Origin: Hemileia vastatrix
Lineage: Eukaryota; Basidiomycota; Pucciniomycetes; Pucciniales; Zaghouaniaceae
Length of the DNA stretch: 64,000 nucleotides
Assembly: GCA_030280995.1 (NCBI GenBank)
Contig: JASXTE010000017.1
Coordinates: 17,972,998-18,036,997, forward strand
Reading direction: 5' to 3'
Part shown: positions 20,258 to 31,959 of the stretch, piece by piece
Layout: each line of letters starts with the position of its first letter
Position numbering within the stretch: the first letter of the stretch is position 1
Translations under genes and position numbers: made by a program
Notes under the pieces: model-generated
Told to the model about the DNA's origin: nothing
The model's input: the letters and a program-made list of their open reading frames with translations, nothing else
Database searches by the model: none

Positions 20258-20815
20258 GAGAGATGGTTATGTGGTTAGATAATTTCCTGGATGGCCACTA
20301 GTCAGTTAACTTGATTTTTGTGTCCCAGGTCCGAATCCTTGCCGCCTCACCCCTTTTCAACCACACACCCTCTTTTTCCATGGTTGGCACCCTCGATTTC
20401 ATGCTGGTTTCAATGTCTTGTTCTCTCAATGATATCTCTATTCTCCCTCAGCAACCTACAGTGTATGGAAATGTGCATGAAGGCAGGAGAACCCACCCCA
20501 CTTTGCCATACCCCCATTATCTGGACAATCGTGCTTGGTCATTTGACTTGGGTCTTCTGTGGAATTTCACTCCCCAAAAATTCTTTCTAAACTCCCTGCC
20601 CATCAAACTGTGACCCCTTGAGGATTACCCTCCCCCCTATGGAAACCCCATCAGTGTCCTCAAAGGCACCTAGCTCCCCCTGCTATCCTGTTAATTTCCC
20701 AGAAAACTTACCCACTACATTCATTACTCCTCACATGTATCTAGCCTATTAGCTTAAAATTCCTTCATGCCCCTAGCTGGGTGAGATTGTAAGAAATAAT
20801 AATAAAAAATAAGTC
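20258..20815 (+). repeat. Candidate tRNA-derived SINE
   Basis: Possible A box TGGTTATGTGGTTAGA (20,264-20,279), like the D-arm start of a Leu/Ser tRNA, and B box GGTCCGAATCC (20,328-20,338), about 60 nt apart as in long-variable-arm tRNAs. The body is clearly less AT-rich than its surroundings and ends in an A-rich tail (20,791-20,812). There is no second copy in the window to confirm the boundaries. Open frames inside it (20,311-20,613) are not considered coding. Confidence 0.5.
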
Positions 20816-20991
20816 CGTATATTAGTATAATAAATATATATATAATTATATTAACCATATATGTAAGTATAATAACCATATATATAATTATACTAACATA
20901 TATAAAAGTATAATAACCATATATATAACTCTTAAGCTTATCTTAATATAACCATAAGAATTACTCAGACCTGGGGATACCTAGGCTGACA
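20816..20991 (-). repeat. 3' LTR remnant of Ty3 element 3
   Basis: Ends CTAGGCTGACA on the + strand, next to a purine tract on the minus strand (GGAGTGAGGAAG), as in elements 1 and 2. The interior is a run of ATATATAA-type repeats, and the outer limit is unclear. Confidence 0.5.
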
Positions 20992-21099
20992 CTTCCTCAC
21001 TCCAAGGAAAACAATTAAAAAATATGACAAGAAATTTTCATTTATTCTTTTTTTAAGGAGGAGGTGTATAGAGAAAAATATATATATTTCTTTATCACA

Positions 21100-23056
21100 C
21101 ATACTGTTTTATCAAAAGTATTATCTGGGTCCAAATTTTTTCAACAGGTTTTTAAGATCAGAGATCTCATTTTCAGGAATCCACTGGTAAAACTCACTGG
21201 ATTTATTTTTAAACCTTAGTAGATACTCAACACCATTTTTTTTAGTAAGTTTTCTCTTTTAAAGTATCTTATCAATTTCTAATTTTTCAAATATTTCTCA
21301 GGTTGCTGTTTATGCCTTCCTGATCTTCTTTGAAATAGAGCAGTATCATTAAAATGGTATGACTTTATAAGAGATATAGGGAATACTGGAACTTTTCTAT
21401 CATATGTTGCATATAATTTAAGTTCAACAGCATTGATGCCAACTATTTATTTCTAAAAATGATCCAATGAATAGATCCTCCAAATTAATGTTACCATAAA
21501 ATTGAAATGTAGTGTTGAAATAGAGACTTCATCATCCTCCTAGAACAATTCTTCTTTATAGGCTTTATCCAAACTTTCCTTCTCATACTCAAATGCCTTA
21601 TTAATACATTCTTGAGCATGCATTATGCATAATTTTTGCATTTTAAGAAAAGATTTCTTACCAGGATGGATATCATATCTTGGTAAATTATTGAGAGCTT
21701 TAGCAAGCGTATTAGGTACATATCCCAACCATAACTCAAATGGCTTTTTTCCAGTGACCTAATACACTTTACTATTGTATGAAACTTCCAGACCAAAAAT
21801 AAGAGCCACCCAATCATGTGTAAACTTAAAATTTTCTTTAAAGTCATGACCAAAAGCACAATATCTTCTTATCATATTTTCTAGAGTTTTTATCATTCTC
21901 TCTTCCAACCCATCAGTTTGTGGATGGTGTGCTGTTGAAAGTTTTAATTAACATCCTGACACATCCAGAAGTGATATCCAGAACTCAGAAGTAAATTTTG
22001 GATCCCTTTCAGAAACTATTGCTTTTGGGAAAACAGCTATATTTAATAGTTCTGTCAACCATAAGAAAGCTAAGTCCTTAGCAGACACCTCTCTATGAGT
22101 AGGAGTAAGTTAACACATTCTTTTAAACCTATCCGCAACTACCCAGAAGGAGTTATAACTCTTATTTCCTGCTATTAGAAATGCAGTTACAATATCCATG
22201 TTAACAAATTCCCATGGAGCCTTTAGGCTCTCAATTTTCTGTAATAAAACTGCTCTTTTCCCTGTAAATCTTTTAAAATTTTGGCAAGAATCACATGTTT
22301 TAACATATTTCTTAACATCATCAGAAATTTTACCCAACCAAGCTGTGATTTTTACTCTGTTTAATGTTTTATAATAGTCAAAATGACCTGCCAATATTTC
22401 ATCATGACATATACTTAACATTAACTCCTTATTTTCAGGGGAAATTACAATTACATTACTTACTTTTTTCCTGTAATATGTAAAACCACCCTCATTGGAA
22501 ATTTTTCCTTTCTCCATTGCTTCTCTGTATTTCTGTGGATTTTTTTATTAAAGCACTCATTGAAGCATTAGAAGGATCATTTAATATTGTATTAAGTTTA
22601 CTCAATTAAGGATCTGAAGCATAGTTATCAAGTATTGATTGCATGAATCTATCCTCAATGTCTACAATATAAATGCTCAAGATGTTAATAATCTCTGTTT
22701 CAGGAAGATAAGCAGTATTATCATCATTATTAGGCAGAGGTAATCTAGATAAGAAATATACATTAGAGTGTAAATTTCCTGCTCTATGGGTAATAGTCAC
22801 CCTTCCTCTGTACTCTTGTACAGCTAATTGCCATCTAAAAATGTGCCTTTTAGGAGTTTCCATGTTCAAGAGTGACTTAACTGCACTACAGTCAGTAATC
22901 AACTGACATTTTTGGTCCTAAATGTAATAATTTAGCTTTTCAAGAACCTATATCACTTCTAAAAACTCAAGTTGAATAGAATAATATTTCAATTCACTGT
23001 TTCTTAGAGTTCTTGAAGTAGAACAGATTACTACCACTGAAATTTTTACCTCAATA
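21100..23056 (-). pseudogene. pol: Ty3 element 3 pol, C-terminal two thirds, decayed
   Basis: Read on the minus strand: RNase H end (LITDCSAVKSLLNMETPKRH), integrase zinc-binding region (CHDEILAGHFDYYKTLNRVK, then CDSCQNFKRFTGK), integrase core pieces (SDRDPKF-like region near 21,990 with a stop nearby) and chromodomain (about 21,130-21,260). Open pieces are 22,606-22,902, 22,110-22,517, 21,623-21,859 and 21,540-21,728, separated by stops and shifts. Upstream RT, protease and gag are absent; the copy ends at 23,056, where the Harbinger element begins. Confidence 0.8.
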
Positions 23057-23090
23057 GGGGGTGTCAGTTCTGGAAAATCCGCACTTAACT
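23057..23090. repeat. Left terminal inverted repeat of the Harbinger element
   Basis: GGGGGTGTCAGTTCTGGAAA followed by ATCCGCACTTA. It pairs with 38,195-38,228 with one or two mismatches. Confidence 0.8.
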
Positions 23091-23407
23091 TAAGTGCCAA
23101 TTTCAACCCAAATCAACACTCACAAACCAGCACTTAACTTTTGAAAATAAGTCACTTATTTCACAAATGGGTGTCAGTTCTGAACTCAAATCAGCACCTT
23201 TTTTTCTCACAACCACATGTTGGCCACATCATCACTTCCTTACCCATACAATCCCTGTCACATGTGACACACTGATCTCCATCCCCTCCTCAATTCTCAC
23301 TGATATTTGAAACATTTTATTTTGACATTTTAACTAGGCATGTTTTTTCCCTTGTTTTTTTTCAACCTCTTTCTTAATCTCTTTTCTTGTACCATACCAG
23401 TTTCATA

Positions 23408-24725
23408 ATGCCTCCCCAAAAATACAACACTCAAAAGGCATCTCAAAAAAATTATTCATCACAAAATTCTCCTTGTAATGCTAGCCCCTCACCTGAGAAA
23501 CCAAAGTCTGGACAGCTAAAAAAGGAAGATTATCTTGTCATCATCTACTTCCTCAAAATAAAATCAAATTATGATGCATGTTTTGGATGTGAGAGGTCCA
23601 CCTTCATCAAAGTTAATTTGCTTCTTGTTGATGGCAAATGAAGTAAAGAAAAAAACAAAAGGGAGAAATTACATCACTCCTAAGCAAATGAAGGAGAGGT
23701 TCAAAAGTTCTAAATAAAAATATAAAAAGGCTCATTTTGCTTTCACTTCAACTGGCTTTGGTGTCGATGACAAGGATTTAGAGATTGGGATTACTACTTT
23801 TTCCGAAAAGCTGAATGTCATTTATCCTTACTATGAGGAAATGGATATTCTTTTTGGTTCCCAAGTTGATGTCAACCCTTTTTTTCTACACAATACTACC
23901 AAGGATATACCCTCTGGATCCAAACCTTCCTATAATCCTCCTGAAACACCTTTACTTGAAGGAGATCAATCCCCTGAAGCCTCTCACCATAGTTCAGCCA
24001 AAGATGATCCTGACTTTTAAGAAGAACAATTAGTTCGGAGCAGATCTGAGTCCTCAGAGCCTGATGTATGTTTACTTTCTCTTTTTTCTTAAATTCTTCT
24101 CTAAATTTATCTTTATTTCTTTCTTTTATTATCCCCTCCAACTCCTACTCAAACTCTAATTCCAAAAAAGATTATCAATCCCACAAATGAGAATCATGCT
24201 TTGGAAGATGCTTTAGATGAACTTCCTGAATCCTCTAGCTCAAATTCAAAACTAAAGCGTCGAGCCTTAACATCAATGAGCTTGAACCATATTTTAAAAC
24301 GTGGTAATAATTCATCCAACTCTTTGGCTTCCCTTGATTTTTATTTTGAGAAAAAAGATATAAGTAAGAATAAGTCTCTATATATCTTATTCAATAACTT
24401 ATTTTTTTCATTTCTCTTTTCATAGAAAAATTCTGTATTGCATAAATGCCCTTGACTTTGAGAAGATGAAATTTGATCATATTCTAATGAAATATCAAAG
24501 GGCCTTAGATTTAGAGGAATTTTTTTTTTGCTTCCATCTAACTTTGAAAAGGCCGGATTTGAGGTTCATCTTTGCTCAGAGAAATCAAAAGACTGTGAAT
24601 TTCAAAGAGAAATGGCAAGTCATGAACTTGAAAAGCAAGAAAATTAAAAAAAAGAATTTTTTACAGAATGTATAAAAAATGGCCAGACTTATGAGTACAT
24701 TAAAAAATTATTTGACTTTTTTAAT
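23408..24725 (+). pseudogene. Harbinger Myb/SANT-like DNA-binding protein
   Basis: Exon 1 starts at ATG 23,408 (MPPQKYNTQKASQ) and carries LKKEDYLVIIYFLKIKSNYD, a pattern seen in Myb/SANT-like accessory proteins of Harbinger elements. A frameshift near 23,600-23,640 moves to another frame (TPKQMKERFKSSK, stop, KYKKAHFAFTSTGFGVDD, then YYEEMDILFGSQVDVNPFF). Introns are likely at 24,066-about 24,140 and from GTAAGAATAAG at about 24,357 to TTTTCATAG at about 24,425. The last exon encodes a charged helical tail (KEFFTECIKNGQTYEYIKKL). In the family this protein brings the transposase to DNA and the nucleus. At least one frameshift and two stops mark it as broken. Confidence 0.75.
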
Positions 24726-24829
24726 TGATTAATTGTTATTTCAGGTAATGTGACCTTTTTTCACATTTATAGTCTTTTAAAAAAATTTTTTGTACATTTT
24801 TTGATTATTTTTATGCCTGAATTGTGATT

Positions 24830-25440
24830 GAGTCACGTGCTGAAAAGATGCAGCATCTTTTCCATCATATGACTTTATTTCAACTTCTGTAGTTCAAGTT
24901 GTCAGCTAGACCTCATTAATTTCTTTCAAATTTACTGGTGCAATGCAAAACTTTCAAGTGAGCAGAAAAGACACTGCGTCTTTTCAGCATGTGACCTGTA
25001 TTTTCTCAACACTAAATTCTTTTTTTCTTCTTTTTGATTGCCCATACAAGCTTCTAACTGAAGGTTTATCTGTCTATTCTACCTCTTTAATTTCTTTCAA
25101 AATTACTTGTGCAATGCAAAACTTTCAAGTGAGCAGAAAAGACGCTGTGTCTTTTCAGCATGTGACCTGTTGTTTATTAACACTACTTTCTGTTTTTCTC
25201 CTTTTCAATTGACCATACAAGATGCTAACACAAGTTTTATCTGACTATTCTTGATTATTGAACAAGATTTTGGTGAAATCATTGAAAATGATGCAGTGTG
25301 ATGTCAGTATTACATTTCTTTTACTTAGTTTCACCAAAAATTTTACTTTCCTGTAGTCCATCTGACATTTTGAACCAGAGAAATGGAAATAAAGTCATGC
25401 AACAGAAAAGACGCTGCATCTTTTCAGCACATGACTACAA
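24830..25440. repeat. Four copies of a near-palindrome, two within a 171-bp tandem repeat
   Basis: Core GAAAAGATGCAGCATCTTTTC at 24,840-24,860 and related copies near 24,966, 25,136 and 25,403 (for example GAAAAGACGCTGCATCTTTT), each followed by AGCAYRTGAC. The two middle copies lie in a direct repeat of about 171 bp (starting near 24,918 and 25,089). This falls between the Myb and oxygenase genes. Confidence 0.75.
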
Positions 25441-25744
25441 TCATATTTCAAGCTTAAAAATAATTAAAAAAAAGTAAGAAAAAGAAAAAAAATTTTAAAT
25501 TAAAAAAATACCAAAAAAACTACATTCTTGACCACTGTGGCTCTTGAAGAATCTTGAGGGCGGTATCTGGCCCATAACTAGCAACTTTTTATCCCTCTAA
25601 TTGAGCCATACCACTACCAGGCCTAGGCAAAACTTAATGAATAAAAATAAAGTCATGTAAAGAGAGATCACACAGCATCATTTTTTTCTTTGAGACATAA
25701 AGTTTTCAAGCAAGAATTTTTTTTGCAAGTTGCTTGCAAATGCA

Positions 25745-26125
25745 AGCAACTTGTGCCAAGTAGTTTCCCCAGAAGAAGCAAGTCTTCTGTGGCAACCATG
25801 TAATTTTTTTGCCCCAGAATAAGCAAGTCTGCTGGGGCAACCATGTAATTATTTTGACCCAGCAGAAGTGAGTCTTCTGGGGCAACTATGTAATTTTTTT
25901 GCCCCAGCAGACTTGTCTCTGCTGGGGCAAGCTTAAATGGGGCTAACAAATTTTTTTTCCAAAAGTAAAAAGTTGCCCCAGAAGAAGCAAGTCTTCTGCA
26001 GCCAAAAAAAAAAAATTAAAAAAAAATTCTAAAAAAAATGAAGCCCCAGCAGAAGGGAGTTTGCTAGGACAAAAAAAGCAAAAAAAAAATTGCCTAAAAA
26101 AAACTGCTGGGGAAACAAAAAAAAT
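25745..26125. repeat. Hairpin-forming minisatellite
   Basis: About seven units built on GCCCCAGCAGAAGCAAGTCT followed by TCTGGGGCA, separated by CCATGTAATTTTTTT-type spacers. One unit (25,900-25,927) is a perfect inverted repeat, GCCCCAGCAGA to TCTGCTGGGGC. A minus strand open frame here simply translates the repeat. Confidence 0.7.
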
Positions 26126-26248
26126 TTTAAAAATGGGGCTTTAACAAAATCTGAAGGCATAAAAGGTGGGCCTTTTCCAGGCACTCTGAAGAATCTTTCC
26201 TAAACCCAACTATCACCAAATTGTTTCAAATTCCTTTCCATAATTTTT

Positions 26249-26565
26249 TAAGATACTCTGCATGTTGGTTTAATTAGTTGTAGACCTTATTCTATAATAG
26301 AAATTTGATGACAATTTTATTGTTTTTTTCTTTTCTTTTATTTCATTTTTCTTTTTCTTTTATTTTTATTTTTTTCTTTATTTCAGAATTATATCAAACC
26401 CAACCAGGAAAAATTTGTATTGTTTTTAAATACAAACTTTTCTTGAGATACTGAGCATGTTGGTTTAATTAATTGTAGACCTTATGCCATCATAAAACTT
26501 TGCTGATTTTTTTTTTGGTTTTTTCTTTTCTTTTCTATATAATTGAATTTTTTTTAAATTTCAGA
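26249..26565 (+). repeat. Duplicated segment upstream of the oxygenase gene
   Basis: GATACTCTGCATGTTGGTTT at 26,250 recurs about 194 bp later as GATACTGAGCATGTTGGTTT at 26,444. Both copies run through GTAGACCTTAT and a T-rich tract to TTTCAGAA, which resembles an intron acceptor. Confidence 0.55.
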
Positions 26566-27349
26566 ACTAGATTATCTAAATGGGTAGACAAAGGCACAAT
26601 GGTTGACCAAAAAAAGCTTCTCAAATTCAAATTGCTGGTGAAATTTGGAAGGATTATGTTGGTTCTGACTTTGAAAAGGTTTGGTATAAGGAGTATACAC
26701 TTCTGGATGTATTTGAAACAAATGAGCCAATACCCTCATTATGTCCTAAATCACACAACTCAGGCACCTACCAAATTGCACATGTCTCAGAAAGGCCTTC
26801 AGTTATTCAACCCAAAAATCAAAATATTCATCCTGTTATAGTGAAGTCATTTGAACTAAAGGGATTGGCTGAACTTGGTAAACTGGAGGATGCTAAGATA
26901 TACTGAAGGTACATGAAATATTTAAGACACCAGATCAAGAATAATGGTGCTCATCTGGAAGCAGGGGGAGAGGGGAATATGTTTGCTGCTGGAGAATGGT
27001 TAGGGATTCAACATGTATTTGATATAAGTAAGTTAAAAATTTTAAATTTCCACATTCAAAATCTGAATCATGCTTCAGGTCTATACCAAAATTTGAAAAT
27101 AGATGATGGGGAAGTGAGGGAGACACTTGGATTTATATTTTCATTTCATTCTTATCTATTTAAACTATTAGAAAAGAAGTACTATGAGGAATATTTGAAG
27201 CTTGGAGCTGAAATAGACCTTCCTTGTTATGATGGGGTGGAGGGTTTTGGGGGAAATCTAACATGGACTTCAGATGGATTTTCAAATTCTCCCCATAAGG
27301 ATTTGGACAACAGTGAACTTAGTTTAGGTGTCTTTTTTCCAAAAAATTT
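26566..27349 (+). pseudogene. Tet/JBP-like 2OG-Fe(II) dioxygenase, 5' part
   Basis: The long frame shows ELGKLEDAKIY, a stop, then RYMKYLRHQIKNNGAHLEAG, and a C-terminal block YEEYLKLGAEIDLPCYDG, NLTWTSDGFSNSPHKDLDNS, ELSLGVFF. HKD fits the HxD iron-binding motif, set in a TSDGFxNxPHxDxD context that I know from Tet-like oxygenase domain proteins in rust and other basidiomycete genomes. Such enzymes oxidise 5-methylcytosine or related bases; the substrate here is unknown. Upstream exons run through 26,566-26,880 in another frame. The gene is cut at 27,349 by a Ty3 LTR and continues at 36,166. Frameshifts and a TGA show it is now inactive. Confidence 0.75.
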
Positions 27350-28150
27350 TGTCGAAGGGTCCTGATGGTCTAGAAGGTTCTTACAAAGGTCCAACAGGGT
27401 GAATAGGTGGATTTTTGGGGTTTCAAAGTCAAAGTATGTATAATTTTCCTTTTATTTTATTTACTCAATTTAAAGAGGTAAAAGTTTTTATAATTAGTAT
27501 TATTATTAATGATTAGATTTACGTGGTAGTAAAGACTAAAACAATAAATGATAGTAATTATTATTTTTTGTAATAGTGGTGTAATAAAATAAGTAAGTAA
27601 TGAATGAATGTTCCAAAACAACAAAAAAGGGGGGCCTTTTATAGGCAAATGAGAGACAAAGCACAGACTTAAAATTCTATATACAGGAGTATGAGAGAAG
27701 AAGAAAGAAAATTCCAAAAAGACATTTCAAATATTAAGATTGTTCTAGAAAGAACGCATTCAAAATCTGTATTTACAGAATATGTCAGAAATAAATTGTT
27801 TTATTTAAAATTACAGTAAGTGTCAATTTTAAATAAGTAATTTGAATTTTTTTTATATATTTATTTTTATATCAATATTAAGTATTTATTTCCCTTAACA
27901 TGTCATTGAGCACGGTGTTAGAAATAAAAATAATAAAATTAAAAATAAAATACAAATAAAAATAAAAATAAAAATAAAAATATAAAGGACATTTATTATT
28001 AAATTTAGTTTTTTACTAACTTTAATTTTTTGTAACTAGTTAATTTATTACAAGTAAGTTTAAAGTAAATATATAAAAAATAAAAAGGCTTGACTTCATC
28101 CAGTAAGTAATTAATTATTTTACTGGGTAAGTCTAGCAGCCTGGCTGACA
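27350..28150 (-). repeat. 3' LTR of Ty3 element 2
   Basis: TGTCGAAGGGTCC to CTGGCTGACA on the + strand, TATAAAAG on the minus strand at 27,636-27,643, with a short (AAATA)n run near 27,950-27,985. It aligns with 35,152-36,165 except for the MITE and small indels. Confidence 0.9.
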
Positions 28151-28186
28151 CTCTCTCACTCAAAAAAAAAAACAATAAAAAAAATG

Positions 28187-31100
28187 CTATGATTTTTTCA
28201 TTTTATATTTCTTTAGTAGAGTAGGAAGATTAGATATCTCCTTTCCAGGTATCCAATAATCATATTCAGAAGATTTATTCTTGAATCTCAATAAGTATTC
28301 AGTACCTTTTTCAGCAGTAACTATTCTGTCATTTAGAATCTTATCAATTTCTGCTGTCTCAGTTATTTCATTATGGGTCTTTCTTGGTCTTCCCCTCCTT
28401 TTTGGAAATAAATCACTATTAAATGTATAAGGTTTCAAAAGAGATATTGGAAAAATAGGATGTTTTCTGTGATATGGAGAATACAAAATAACTTCAACTG
28501 CATTATCAACAACCATTTTTCTGACAACAAACAGACCTACAAATGGGTCTTTTACTTTGTTATTACCTTGTAAATTGAAGTGGACTGTAGAAATTAATAC
28601 TTCATCACCCTTTTTAAAATTTTATTCTTTATGGGATTTGTCCCATCTCTTCTTCTCATATTCAAATGATTTTTCAATACATTTTTGAGCATGACTTCAG
28701 CAAAGTTGTTGCATTTGAAAAAAAAAATTTACACCAGGATGTAAATCCAATTTTGGTATTTTATTATTGAGATTTTTGGCAGGAGTTTTTGGAACATATC
28801 CAAGCCAGAGCTCAAAAGGCTTTCTTTGAGTAACAGAATGAACAGTGCTATTATAAGCAAATTCCAACCCAGGAAGTAAGGTAACCCAATCATGAGTGAA
28901 TCTGTTGTTGTCTTTATACTCAAGGCCAAAGGAACAATACCTTCTTATCATGTCATCCAAGGTTTGAATAATTCTTTTAGCTAATCCATCTATTTGGGGG
29001 TGATGTGCAGTAGAAAGTTTCAGATCCCAACCACAAACATCCATATGAGACATCCAGAATTCAGAAGTAAATTTAGGGTCTCTGTCAGAGATTATGGCTT
29101 TAGGAAAACTAGAAGTATTAAACATATGAAACCACCATAAGAAAGCTAATTATTTAGTGGAAACATCCTTGTGAGTAGGGATAAATTTACACATTTTTGT
29201 GAATCTGTCCACAATAACCCAACAAGAGTTATAACTGTCTTTCACAGCAATGGGTGGCCCTGTTACAAAGTCGATGTTTATTATCTGCCATGGTGCATCA
29301 GTAGGTTCAATATGTTGCATTAATCCAGCTCTTTTACCAGTCAATATTTTTGATTTTTGGCAAGAATCACAGGATTCAACATATAGTTTGGTGTCTTCAG
29401 ACATATTAACCCACCAAGCAGTGTTTTTAATTCTGATCATTGTTTTTTCCAGATCAAAATGTCCAGCCAATATGTCATCATGACAAATTTTCAATATTAT
29501 TTCTTTCATAGAAGGAGGAATAAAAATAACATTGCTCAACTTTCTTCTATAATATAGATATCCCTCATCAATTGAAAATTTACCTTTTTCCAAAGCCTTC
29601 TGGTACTTTGGTGGAAGGGTTTTAATTAATGCTTGTATTGAAGCATTTTTTGGAACATTTAATATGGTGCATAACTTTTTTAAGTCAGTGTCCTTATCAT
29701 ATGAATCCAGAATAAGCTATAATAGCTCTTCCTCCACATCAACCACATATATCCCATGAATATGGATAATTTCATCCTCAGGATCATATGCAGGATTTGA
29801 ATAATTATTTGGTAAAGGTAACCTTGATAACATATCCACATTTGATTGAAAATTACCAGCCCTATGAATTATTGTCATTCTTCCTCTGTATTTTTGAACA
29901 GATAACTGCCATCTGAACATATGTCTGTTAGGTGTTTTCAAGTTTGAGAGGGATTTAACTGCACTGCAGTCATTGACAAGTTCAAATCTCTGGTCATCCA
30001 GGTAATAATGTAGCTTCTCTAAAGCCCACACTACTGCTAAACACTCAAGTTGAGTGGCACCATATTTCAATTCACTATTTCTCAAGGTTCTTGAAATATA
30101 ACAAATTAATACTTCTGATACATTATCATTCATAACTTGTTTCTGATGTAGGGCAGCACCAAGACCAATAAAACTTGCATCAGTGTATAAAACAAATGGT
30201 TGATTAAAGTCAGGTAAAGTAAGAATTGGTGCTGACATCAAACAATGTTTCATAGTGTCAAAAGCTCTTTTTCTTTCACTATTCTAGACACAAGCAAAAT
30301 CTTTCCTAGTCAATTGAGTAAGGGGTAATTCTATGACTTGATAATTTTTAATATACTGTCTTTAGTATCCACACATTCCCAAAAAACTCTGGATCTCTCT
30401 AACTGTAGTAGGAGCTTTAACCTGTTTTATGGCTGCCACTTTGTTTTGGTCAATACATATCTGTAACCCTGAGTTAACATAACCAAGTACTTTTAGGAAT
30501 GGAAACCAAATTTGCATTTCTTTAAAGCAAGTGTCATATTTATCTCATCCATCTTATGGAACACTTTATACAGGTGGTTAAGATGGTCCTCAAATGTTTT
30601 AGAGAATATAATGATATCATCAATATAAACCATAAGCCATCCTTCAATTATTTCTTGATGGAATGTGTTATCCATAACTTTTTGAAAAACTAAAGGGGCA
30701 TTTTTAGGCCCAAATTGCATCCTAAAATACTTATAAATACCCATATGAGTAGAAATCATCAGAAAATTCTGAGAATTCTTCTAAAAAGGTACCTGGTGAT
30801 ATCCCTTGTTACCATCCAAACAGCTTATATATTTAGCACCTTGTAGGGTAGCATGTATAGAGCTAATTCTGGGTAAAGGATAGATATCATCAACATTATA
30901 AGTGTTTAATGCTCTACAATCACCACATAACTTGGCTTTATCTTTCTCATAAGAAATTAGGACAGGTGAGATAATACAATATTTAGGTGTTTCAACTACC
31001 TTTTCAATAATATTCATTTTTAAAAGGGTAGAGATATTGTCTTCAATATCTTTCCTCTTTGTGGGAGAAGCAGGATAAGGCTTCTTCTTCAAACTAGGTG

Positions 31101-31870
31101 GTATTTCAGTTAATGGGAAAGATAATGAAAGTTTCATTTCTTCTTTAACCAATCCTAATTCATGTGACCCATGAGCAAAGGCCATAGGAAAATATTTTAT
31201 CGATTTAATGATGGAATCTTTATCCTCACCAGAAATTTGTTCTTCAAAAGAAGCATTGTCAATTTCAGACACAAGGGCAGGCATTTATTTTTTAAATCTT
31301 CTTTTATATTGAACTACAGAATTACATGTGTTCAATTCTGGTGTTAATAATTTTCTGGGGGAGGAAATCTTAAATTTTCTCTTCCCATTCATCCCCATTG
31401 TGAAGCATTGGTTTGAAGGATCTAATTTTATGCCATGCTTGGAAAAATATCATTTCCTACAATAAACCAACTGCTTAAATTATCATTTTTCATGACAACA
31501 AAATCACATATAGCTCTTACAAAATAAGGGTTATATTTGAAAAAAACTGTGGCTTTGTATTTACCAATGGGGGACAAAACAGAGCCATAACCTCTCCAAT
31601 TTTCAGAAATGATAGGCATAAGTTTTGATTTTTAATCTTGGTCCACTGAAGCAAGTGCTTTCTCAGATACTACACTTCCTCCAGCTGCAGAATCCAAAAC
31701 AGCCTCAATGTTGGTTCCATTGATCAAGACTGGTGCCTTGAGAGGGGCAATAACAATTGAGCTATCCTCAAGGTTTTTTATGATCTCAGAATACTCTACT
31801 GTAGATAAATCATTATTTTCAATATTAATAGTATTTAAATAATGAATATCCTCTTCCAGCATCAAAACTT
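28187..31870 (-). pseudogene. pol: Pol of Ty3 element 2, multiple stops
   Basis: Order from 5' (high coordinate): protease near 31,690 with DSA in place of DSG; RT pieces 30,781-31,284 and 30,493-30,759 with YIDD intact; RNase H 29,717-30,253; integrase zinc finger 29,150-29,593; integrase core 28,697-29,125 (SDRDPKFTSEF, HHPQIDGLAKR, where the catalytic Glu region reads AKR instead of AER); chromodomain 28,187-28,516. The pieces are colinear with element 1 and separated by nonsense codons and shifts. The altered protease Gly and integrase Glu alone would disable it. Confidence 0.88.
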
Positions 31871-31959
31871 CCTACTGAGATTCATATGAAATAATGCTGG
31901 CACAATCACTTGAAGTATCATCCAGTGCTATTGTGTCCTCAGCATGTTCCTCAGTTTTC

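Noticed and set aside
20311..20613. 100-codon + strand frame
   Set aside because: Falls in the body of the candidate SINE and overlaps another open frame of similar quality.
25668..25949. 93-codon frame with repeated LLLGQKNYMVAPED-type units
   Set aside because: It is the translation of a hairpin minisatellite. Repeat units of non-coding origin explain the regularity.
24830..26125. CRISPR-like array
   Set aside because: Repeat spacing and unit length are irregular, spacers are themselves repeated, and the context is eukaryotic transposon DNA.
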